Shown: one piece after another, positions 6,765 to 12,100 of the stretch
Numbering within the stretch: the stretch's first letter is position 1
Layout: the number at the start of each line of letters is the position of its first letter
Assembly (NCBI GenBank): GCA_947096075.1
Contig: CAMUQE010000052.1
Location: 1 to 12,100 of the forward strand
From: Veillonella parvula
Lineage (GTDB): Bacteria; Bacillota; Negativicutes; Veillonellales; Veillonellaceae
DNA length: 12,100 nt
Reading direction: 5' to 3'
Program-made: the position numbers and the translations under genes
Notes under the pieces: generated by a model
The model's input: only the letters and a program-made list of their open reading frames with translations
What the model was told of the DNA's origin: nothing
Database searches by the model: none

Positions 6765-8555
6765 TTAATACATTTTCTTCAATGTAATGCCACTATAGTA
6801 GTGACGTAAAATAGTTTGGTAATAATTTGTATCTCCAGGGTTAGCACGCTTTGCCATTTCTGCAGCGCCCCATTGAGACATACCAAGACCATGTCCCCAA
6901 CCGTGGCCTTTAATATAGACAGTATCATTCTTGCCAGTAAAACTATGATATGCCTTACCCGTGCCTTTAGCAGGATTATGATTTACGTAGAAATCAAATA
7001 GTGTAGATTTTAAACCTAAAATGCTACGCAATGCATCACCATCTACAGTAGTCTTTCCAGAGGTGCCTATGAAAGTTGCACTTTTGATGCGACCAGATAC
7101 ACCACGGTCAGATGTTTGTTGCCCTGGTTTACCAAGAGGAGTCAATTGAATGCTCTTCAATTTACCTACCCCTTTACTTGCCGCGTTAAGCTTGCTTTCA
7201 AGAGCTTGACGAGAGGTAGTAACAGTCCAGTTCGATGTAGATGTACCAGTACTAAAGTCTTTTACCCCTTTCAAATAAGGCACATCACTACCCCAAACAT
7301 TTACGCTATCCTCTGTATAACCACCGCCATCGGAATGGAATAAAGCATTAATAGGACGTTGGTCATAAAGCATAACTACGCCTTTAGTTTTATTTACCGC
7401 ATTTGTGGTAGCTTGAGATTCGCCACTTACACCACTATAAACTTGATAATCCGTGGAATTACTTACATCATAAAGCTTTCCTTTGTTTTGTTCCATCGTA
7501 TGAAGAGCATAGGTACGAGCTGCTACAGCTTGTGCCTCTAATGCGGCAGCAGGCCAAGACGGCACTACCTCTTGAGGGACAACACCATACAAGTAATCCT
7601 CAAGTGGCACAGAGTTAATGACCATCATGGTTCCATTATTGGCACGTAATGTGAGTCCACCACGATAACCTTTACCTTCGAACAAGAATGGTGCATCACT
7701 ACTTGCAGGCTTCAGTGTAACCACACTATCAATAGCCTTTCCATTTACAGCAATCTTCCCGCCGCGAACGCCAATAGATGTACCACGATTAGCACTGATT
7801 GTGCTAACTTGACCATTACCGCTGTTCAACACAACCATGTTAGCTGTAGATGTAACAGTAGCATCAGAACTACGATTACCTAGAAGAACACGTACATTTG
7901 GCATGTTTTCTTTTCGTTCTGTGGCAGGCGTCACTACGGAGCCCACTTTGTTGCGAGTAATAACTGCTGTATTGGCTTGAATGCTATTCACATCCGTTGT
8001 TTTTACTACCTTTTTAGTAGCAGTTTTTTCGGTAGCTCTTTTTTGTGCTACAGGCTTATCACCAGTAACTGCAGGTTTAGCAGCTGGCTTTGCAGTAGCA
8101 GAAGCCGCAGGTTTTGTAGCCGTTGTAGCTTTACCTGTAGTAGCTGATTTCGTAGCTGTTGCATTAGTACTAGATTTCGCAATACTAGTTGATTTTGTTG
8201 CACTAACTGATTTAGCCATCGTTTCCGGCTTTGTAGCTGTAGCAGGCTTTACTACATTAACCGGTTTTGCACTAGGTTTAACCACCGTAGATGTAGCAGT
8301 TGACTTAGAAACCGTTTTAGTTGTTACGACCGGCTTTGCAACTGGTTTTGTAGCAAGTGGACGATAACTAGATTTCTTCGTCGTATTTACTTTCGATACA
8401 GTTGTATTAGATACTGTTGATTTTGGCGTTGGCTTTTTCGTTACCACTGCACTTTTATTTTGCAGCGTCGCTCCATGTGCTACAGAAGCACCACCAATGT
8501 TTACACCTAAAAATAAAGTGGCCATTATCATCAATTGTAATCGTTTCGTTTTCAT
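6765..8555 (-). CDS. Secreted SpoIID/LytB-domain protein with long basic linker
   Basis: A 596-residue exported protein. A signal peptide (basic MKTKR, hydrophobic core 6-20) probably ends near residue 28 (AHG-AT). Residues about 30-200 are a low-complexity linker rich in Lys, Ala, Thr, Ser, Pro and Val with degenerate ATK[P/S] units at 107, 119, 134 and 146. The C-terminal part is the SpoIID/LytB fold: NSVPLEDYLYGVVPQEVV (314-331), SWPAAALEAQAVAARTYAL (333-351), FHSDGGGYTED (406-416), and the closing GHGWGHGLGMSQWGA (550-564) plus HYYSGITLKK. E329 aligns with the catalytic glutamate of SpoIID, a lytic transglycosylase that cuts denuded peptidoglycan glycan strands. So a role in envelope peptidoglycan remodelling is likely; sporulation is not implied. 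It starts 2 bases after ruvB, with AGGGA inside the ruvB end. The spoIID name would overstate orthology. Confidence 0.9.
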   Translation of the reverse strand: MKTKRLQLMIMATLFLGVNIGGASVAHGATLQNKSAVVTKKPTPKSTVSNTTVSKVNTTKKSSYRPLATKPVAKPVVTTKTVSKSTATSTVVKPSAKPVNVVKPATATKPETMAKSVSATKSTSIAKSSTNATATKSATTGKATTATKPAASATAKPAAKPAVTGDKPVAQKRATEKTATKKVVKTTDVNSIQANTAVITRNKVGSVVTPATERKENMPNVRVLLGNRSSDATVTSTANMVVLNSGNGQVSTISANRGTSIGVRGGKIAVNGKAIDSVVTLKPASSDAPFLFEGKGYRGGLTLRANNGTMMVINSVPLEDYLYGVVPQEVVPSWPAAALEAQAVAARTYALHTMEQNKGKLYDVSNSTDYQVYSGVSGESQATTNAVNKTKGVVMLYDQRPINALFHSDGGGYTEDSVNVWGSDVPYLKGVKDFSTGTSTSNWTVTTSRQALESKLNAASKGVGKLKSIQLTPLGKPGQQTSDRGVSGRIKSATFIGTSGKTTVDGDALRSILGLKSTLFDFYVNHNPAKGTGKAYHSFTGKNDTVYIKGHGWGHGLGMSQWGAAEMAKRANPGDTNYYQTILRHYYSGITLKKMY

Positions 8556-8557
8556 TG

Positions 8558-9562
8558 TTATTTCCCTGTCTGTGAAATACCTAAATGCTCATAGGCCAAT
8601 TTAGTAGCCACCCTCCCACGCGGTGTCCGTCCTAAAAATCCTAATTGCATCAAATATGGTTCATACACATCTTCGATGGTATCTCTCTCTTCGCTGATGG
8701 CCGCCGCAATGGTATCAATCCCTACAGGGCCGCCATCATATTTTTCAATAATACATTCCAACACACGTCGATCGATTCGATCAAGTCCCATTTTGTCTAC
8801 ATATAAACGTTGTAATGCTTCATCTGCAATTTCTTGAGTGATAACCCCATCACCAATGACTTGTGCAAAATCGCGTACCCGTTTAAGCAGACGGTTTGCG
8901 ATACGCGGTGTTCCTCGTGAACGACGTGCAATTTCGCTTGCCCCAGTCGACACAATACCAATATTAAGAATTTCTGCGGCTCGAGTCACAATAAATTCTA
9001 GCTCTGGTTGTTTATAATATTCCAACCGATTAATAATACCAAATCGGTCCCGTAACGGTGCCGCCAAAGCACCCGCTCGAGTAGTGGCACCTACCAAAGT
9101 AAATTTTGGCAAGTCAATGCGTACAGTTCGAGCACTTGGTCCCTTACCGATGATAATATCAATAGCATAGTCCTCCATGGCAGAGTACAACACTTCCTCT
9201 ACGCTACGGGACAAGCGATGAATCTCATCGATAAATAATACATCATGATCATCTAAATTTGTTAAAATCGCAGCCAAATCACCAGACTTTTCAATAGCAG
9301 GACCAGAAGTTATGCGAAAATTAACATCCAATTCATTCGCAATAATCCCTGCTAATGTAGTCTTACCAAGACCTGGAGGCCCATAGAGCAAAACGTGATC
9401 CAATGCTTCACCACGTTGCTTTGCAGCCTGAATATACACATTTAGATTGCCTTTAGCCTCTTCTTGCCCTACATACTCATTAAAGAACTTAGGTCGAAGG
9501 CTATATTGCCATATATCCTCTTCGTGCTCGCCATTGCCGACAAGGCGTACTTCTTCATTCAT
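8558..9562 (-). CDS. ruvB: Holliday junction branch-migration ATPase RuvB
   Basis: RuvB is the hexameric AAA+ motor that, with RuvA, drives branch migration of Holliday junctions in recombination repair. At 334 residues it is full length. YVGQEEAKGNL (30-40) is the typical N-terminal motif. Walker A is GPPGLGKTT (61-69), Walker B LFIDEIHRL (109-117), and sensor 1 VGATTRAG (157-164). The PLRDRFG segment (169-175) carries the arginine finger. The winged-helix DNA-binding domain includes GGPVGIDTIAAAISEERDTI (278-297) and the terminal GFLGRTPRGRVAT. The ATG lies 2 bases after the ruvA stop, with GGAAAGGA inside the end of ruvA, so the pair is coupled. A short N-terminal extension before the AAA domain is normal. 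Confidence 0.99.
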   Translation of the reverse strand: MNEEVRLVGNGEHEEDIWQYSLRPKFFNEYVGQEEAKGNLNVYIQAAKQRGEALDHVLLYGPPGLGKTTLAGIIANELDVNFRITSGPAIEKSGDLAAILTNLDDHDVLFIDEIHRLSRSVEEVLYSAMEDYAIDIIIGKGPSARTVRIDLPKFTLVGATTRAGALAAPLRDRFGIINRLEYYKQPELEFIVTRAAEILNIGIVSTGASEIARRSRGTPRIANRLLKRVRDFAQVIGDGVITQEIADEALQRLYVDKMGLDRIDRRVLECIIEKYDGGPVGIDTIAAAISEERDTIEDVYEPYLMQLGFLGRTPRGRVATKLAYEHLGISQTGK

Positions 9563-9564
9563 CC

Positions 9565-10173
9565 TTATCGTCCTTTCCCAAGCTCAATCAAGCTGACTTT
9601 AATCAACTCAGATACATCGCGCTTACCATCATCTAAAGACTCAACAATATCAGCCACATCTCGCTCGGAGTATCCTAATGATACGAGAGCTTCAATAGCC
9701 TCCCCTGCAGCACCACTAGCAGTGACACCAATAGGCTGAATAGCCGCAGGTGATTCTGAAGAAATATGTGTCATCTTAGCAATCTTATCCTTCAGTTCTA
9801 AAACAAGTCGCTCCGCAGACTTCTTACCAATGCCAGGTAACTTAGTTAATTGTTGCACCTGTCCATTGATAACCGCTAATTTAAAAGCCTCTGGTGTCAT
9901 GCCTGACAAAATGCCAAGCCCCACCTTAGGACCGATACCGGAAACAGAAATGAGCAGTATAAACAACTCATATTCCTCTTCCGTCCAAAAGCCGTAGAGT
10001 TGCATCGCATCTTCTCGTACATTAAGATACGTGAATAGCGTCACCTCACGACCTTCTATCAATTGTTGACGCGTAGTGGTCGGCACATATACGTGATACC
10101 CTACGCCATGTACATCTACATAACAAGACTCTTTAAAGAGATGTGTTACGATGCCCCGTACATACCCTATCAT
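9565..10173 (-). CDS. ruvA: Holliday junction DNA helicase subunit RuvA
   Basis: RuvA binds four-way DNA junctions as a tetramer, holds them open and loads RuvB. The 202 residues show the three family domains: an N-terminal OB fold (MIGYVRGIV and VHGVGYHVYVP, 1-31), tandem helix-hairpin-helix motifs (SGIGPKVGLGIL at 78-89 and LPGIGKKSAERLVLELKDK at 112-130), and after a linker (about 132-155) the small RuvB-contact domain (156-202, EAIEALVSLGYSERD). The ATG overlaps the ruvC stop by one base (TAATG), with AGAGG 8 bases upstream, so ruvC, ruvA and ruvB form one translational chain. This ruvC-ruvA-ruvB arrangement behind yebC also occurs in E. coli and many others. Confidence 0.98.
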   Translation of the reverse strand: MIGYVRGIVTHLFKESCYVDVHGVGYHVYVPTTTRQQLIEGREVTLFTYLNVREDAMQLYGFWTEEEYELFILLISVSGIGPKVGLGILSGMTPEAFKLAVINGQVQQLTKLPGIGKKSAERLVLELKDKIAKMTHISSESPAAIQPIGVTASGAAGEAIEALVSLGYSERDVADIVESLDDGKRDVSELIKVSLIELGKGR

Positions 10174-10667
10174 TATACCAACCTCTTCAATCTATCATTA
10201 TGAGAACTATGAGCCGTACAGATAGCAACTGCCAATGCATCTGCTGTATCATCAGGCTTGATTTTCTCACGAATCCCCAAAATATTCATCGTCATATAAA
10301 TGACCTGATTCTTATCAGCCTTGCCATAACCAGTGACCGCTTGCTTGATTTGTAGCGGCGTATATTCATAGAGTGGAATACGCTGTTGCTCGGCGGCCAA
10401 TAATATGACACCTCGTGCTTGCCCAACCTTAATGGCTGTCGTTACATTGCGGTTAAAGAATAATTCCTCTACTCCAAACTTATCTGGCTTGTATTCCTCT
10501 AAAAGATCGCTAAGATCATTGAATAGAATTTCCAATCGCTGCGAATCAGTTAATTCCTTAGGAGTTGTAATAGCCCCATAGGCTACTGATGTTAGTTTGC
10601 TGCCCTTCACATCAATAATGCCGTATCCGCATATAGCCGTGCCTGGGTCAATTCCTATAATGCGCAC
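10173..10667 (-). CDS. ruvC: Crossover junction endodeoxyribonuclease RuvC
   Basis: RuvC is the dimeric Mg-dependent nuclease that resolves Holliday junctions by paired nicks. The 164-residue protein carries the RNase H-like fold with all four acidic catalytic residues: D7 in IIGIDPGT, E67 in GVEELFF, and D140 and D143 in DDTADALAVAI. Between them lie NRNVTTAIKVGQARGV (72-87) and the DNA-binding TPLQIKQAVTGYGKADK (103-119). The start is GTG at 10665-10667: no in-frame ATG precedes it before a stop, the second residue leads straight into the conserved first strand, and AAGGGGG (10673-10679) sits 5 bases upstream. It is the first gene behind an extended -10 promoter in the 204-base gap after yebC. 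Confidence 0.98.
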   Translation of the reverse strand: MRIIGIDPGTAICGYGIIDVKGSKLTSVAYGAITTPKELTDSQRLEILFNDLSDLLEEYKPDKFGVEELFFNRNVTTAIKVGQARGVILLAAEQQRIPLYEYTPLQIKQAVTGYGKADKNQVIYMTMNILGIREKIKPDDTADALAVAICTAHSSHNDRLKRLV

Positions 10668-10672
10668 CCCAA

Positions 10673-10679
10673 CCCCCTT
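10673..10679 (-). promoter_or_regulatory. Shine-Dalgarno site fixing the ruvC GTG start
   Basis: AAGGGGG on the minus strand, 5 bases before the GTG at 10667. An in-frame TAA at 10683-10685 rules out a longer product, so GTG is the only sensible start. The short spacing and GTG codon suggest modest initiation. Confidence 0.65.
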
Positions 10680-10730
10680 AGTTTAAAAATGAGATAAGCT
10701 ATCGCCTACCTCCATTACATAATCTATTTT

Positions 10731-10739
10731 ATTATAGCA
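10731..10739 (-). promoter_or_regulatory. Extended -10 promoter for the ruvC-tgt operon
   Basis: The minus strand reads TGC-TATAAT (10739 to 10731): a perfect -10 hexamer with the TG of an extended -10 element. At 17 bases spacing the -35 position (10759 to 10754) reads TGAATT, a poor match, which fits an extended -10 class promoter. The start would be near 10724, giving a leader of about 57 bases before ruvC. The site lies downstream of the yebC terminator, so it probably drives ruvC, ruvA, ruvB, the SpoIID-like gene, queA and tgt. Confidence 0.65.
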
Positions 10740-10753
10740 CAATATCACATCGA

Positions 10754-10765
10754 AATTCATGAATT
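10754..10765. repeat. Perfect 12-bp palindrome over the ruvC -35 position
   Basis: AATTCATGAATT is its own reverse complement. Outside it, one flanking pair matches (G10752/C10767) and the adjacent pair does not (A10753/C10766). One half covers exactly the -35 hexamer position expected for the ruvC promoter, where a repressor would compete with RNA polymerase. It lacks the GAAC-N4-GTTC core of the B. subtilis-type LexA box, so its regulator, if any, is unknown. Confidence 0.4.
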
Positions 10766-10832
10766 CCCGTATAATTAATATAAGAAATCTATTACTTTTC
10801 TTAACTTTTACATAACTTTCCAATTTAATTCA

Positions 10833-10865
10833 TCAATAGAAAAGGAGCACCCATAGAGTGCCCCT
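10833..10865 (-). terminator. Rho-independent terminator after yebC
   Basis: On the minus strand AGGGGCACTC (10865 to 10856) pairs with GGGTGCTCCT (10852 to 10843) in a 10-bp stem with two G-U pairs and a 3-base loop. It is followed by a T-rich run, TTTTCTATT, that begins at the stem base. It lies 6 bases past the yebC stop and closes the methyltransferase-yebC unit ahead of the ruvC promoter. Confidence 0.85.
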
Positions 10866-10871
10866 GTTTAT

Positions 10872-11606
10872 TTATTCTTCATCGTCTGGCAAAATACCGT
10901 TGTGATATACGTTTTGTACATCATCAAGATCATCCAATACGTCGAGCATTTTCTGCATTTTTACAGCATCATCACCAGCTAACTCAATCGTTGTATCTGG
11001 AACCATTGTAATTTTAGCTACTACAGTTTCGATACCCGCATCAGCAAGCGCTGCTTCTACAGCATCAAAATCCTCTGGTGTTGTATAAATTTCAAACACA
11101 TCATCTTCAGACTTAAGATCTTCTGCACCAGCTTCGAGAGCGAGCATTGTTACTTCGTCTTCATCATGACCCTCTTTATCGATAACGAATACGCCTTTAG
11201 ATTTGAACATCCAGCCTACACAGCCGCTTTCACCAAGATTACCACCTTGTTTAGAGAATGCATGGCGCACGTCTGCAGCAGCACGGTTACGATTGTCGGT
11301 CATCACCTCAACGGTAACGGCAACGCCTGCAGGACCATAACCTTCGTATACGATTTCCTCGTATGCATTCATGTCCGTAGCACCGATGCCTTTATCGATA
11401 GCACGTTGAATATTATCCTTAGGTATATTATTTTCACGAGCTTTTTGCAAAGCCAATTTCAAACGCATATTACCAGTTGGATCTGCACCACCCATGCGTG
11501 CTGCAACGGTAATTTCACGACCGATTTTTGTAGCCAATTTAGCTTTTAATGCATCGGTTTTACCTTTTTTATGTTTAATATTTGCCCATTTAGAATGTCC
11601 TGACAT
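10872..11606 (-). CDS. yebC: YebC/TACO1-family protein
   Basis: A 244-residue cytoplasmic protein of the YebC/TACO1/PmpR family. Members were long annotated as transcriptional regulators; more recent work points to a translation factor that helps ribosomes through proline-rich stretches. The N-terminal signature MSGHSKWANIKHKK (1-14) is diagnostic, followed by KAKLATKIGREI (21-32), the KARENNIPKDNIQRAI segment (55-70), YEGYGPAGVAVTVE (87-100), TDNRNR (103-108) and GGNLGESGCVGWMF (121-134). The tail, VQNVYHN (230-236), is also typical. Length is normal. The ATG has AGGAGG upstream that begins in the stop codon of the preceding methyltransferase gene (TAG-GAGG), with a 9-base gap, so the two are cotranscribed. 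yebC directly ahead of ruvC is a common arrangement, though here a terminator and promoter separate them. Confidence 0.97.
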   Translation of the reverse strand: MSGHSKWANIKHKKGKTDALKAKLATKIGREITVAARMGGADPTGNMRLKLALQKARENNIPKDNIQRAIDKGIGATDMNAYEEIVYEGYGPAGVAVTVEVMTDNRNRAAADVRHAFSKQGGNLGESGCVGWMFKSKGVFVIDKEGHDEDEVTMLALEAGAEDLKSEDDVFEIYTTPEDFDAVEAALADAGIETVVAKITMVPDTTIELAGDDAVKMQKMLDVLDDLDDVQNVYHNGILPDDEE

Positions 11607-11615
11607 AGACGCCTC

Positions 11616-12100
11616 CTATTTATTCCACCATGCTTCGCCCCGCAGCCGATCTAAGATGATTGATACGGCACTACGCACGGATAAATGATTGTATTCACCA
11701 TGGCCATATATAGGTTCTAAAATATAGTCAAAGCTTTCCATCGTTTCTTTTGTCATACCATAACCGGTACCAAATAATACTAACACAGGGCGCCCCTCAT
11801 TTTCAAGATGTTCACGCATCCGTGCATAGGAAATCGTATTATCGTAAGTACGAGCATCTGTTGTAGCTACAATAGGTTTTATACCTTCTATGTCTTCAAT
11901 TGTTCGCACCGCTACCGCAATTGAATTTACCAATTCCACGCCGGTGAAAGCATCCTTGCGATCTGGATTGTAAGTAGAGCCAAATCCAGATTTCCAATGT
12001 TCCATGATAGTACGCACCAACTCACGCTGCGCAGGTATATTGTGAATCACAAAATATTTAGACACATCATAGGTAATAGACGCTCGTGCAATATCATGTA
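11616..12100 (-). CDS. SPOUT-type RNA methyltransferase, 5' end cut by window
   Basis: The 3' part of a gene that continues beyond the right edge; 160 residues are visible. The reading frame stays open to base 12100 and upstream codons give HDIARASITYDV, matching the LHDIARSARTYGV-like motif near the N-terminus of the family I know as Methyltrn_RNA_4 (PF09936). The GTG at 12063-12065 is therefore an internal valine, not a start. The C-terminal half has the knot-forming part: RPVLVLFGTGYGMT, then FDYILEPIYGHGEYNHLSVRS and ILDRLRG, typical of these SAM-binding proteins. Family members often sit near trmD and rplS, and I infer the same upstream here. The RNA target is not known to me. Probably about 30 residues are missing. 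The stop TAG overlaps the yebC ribosome binding site. Confidence 0.88.
   Translation of the reverse strand, partial: HDIARASITYDVSKYFVIHNIPAQRELVRTIMEHWKSGFGSTYNPDRKDAFTGVELVNSIAVAVRTIEDIEGIKPIVATTDARTYDNTISYARMREHLENEGRPVLVLFGTGYGMTKETMESFDYILEPIYGHGEYNHLSVRSAVSIILDRLRGEAWWNK

Noticed and set aside
7981..8367. A 128-codon plus-strand open frame rich in Ala, Val, Phe and Leu, superficially membrane-like
   Set aside because: It is the antisense of the Lys/Ala/Thr/Pro linker of the SpoIID-like gene. Its repetitive composition follows from that, and it has no convincing ribosome binding site.
10709..10713. An orphan GGAGG in the ruvC leader, possibly marking a leader peptide
   Set aside because: No ATG, GTG or TTG lies at a usable distance downstream, so no small coding region can be supported.
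10752..10767. A canonical LexA box at the ruvC promoter
   Set aside because: The dyad lacks the GAAC-N4-GTTC core of the Firmicutes consensus; it is reported only as an unassigned palindrome.

Overview
The window looks like chromosomal core DNA from a low-to-moderate GC member of the Firmicutes lineage, most likely a Veillonella or close relative in the Negativicutes (diderm, non-sporulating). That identification rests on the look of the proteins and the gene order, not on a database search. All thirteen genes lie on the minus strand, so transcription runs from high to low coordinates. I saw no RNA genes, insertion sequences, CRISPR arrays, attachment sites or phage genes, and no gene-free stretch longer than about 230 bases.

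In transcription order: the right edge holds the 3' part of a SPOUT-type RNA methyltransferase gene, cut by the window end, followed closely by yebC and a clear intrinsic terminator. A 204-base gap carrying a good extended -10 promoter precedes a tightly packed run: ruvC, ruvA, ruvB (Holliday junction resolution), a SpoIID/LytB-domain cell-wall protein, and queA and tgt (queuosine modification of tRNA). Junctions in this run are 1-base overlaps or gaps of 2 to 11 bases. A 77-base gap with a second candidate promoter leads to yajC, a 5-formyltetrahydrofolate cyclo-ligase gene, secD and secF (accessory subunits of the Sec translocon). This run ends in a strong terminator just after secF. The left end holds a separate, more AT-rich gene for an MFS efflux transporter with its own candidate promoter.

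The genes cover several housekeeping jobs: RNA methylation and translation (methyltransferase, yebC), recombination repair (ruvCAB), envelope peptidoglycan processing (SpoIID-like), tRNA wobble modification (queA, tgt), protein export (yajC, secD, secF) and folate salvage (cyclo-ligase). The order yebC-ruvCAB-queA-tgt-yajC-secDF is widely conserved in bacteria. The points of local interest are the insertion of the cyclo-ligase gene between yajC and secD, the long Lys/Ala/Thr/Pro-rich linker in the SpoIID-like protein, a perfect 12-bp palindrome over the ruvC promoter, an Asp-to-Glu change at the probable proton-relay position of SecF, and non-ATG starts for secD (TTG) and ruvC (GTG). I found no convincing previously undescribed system.
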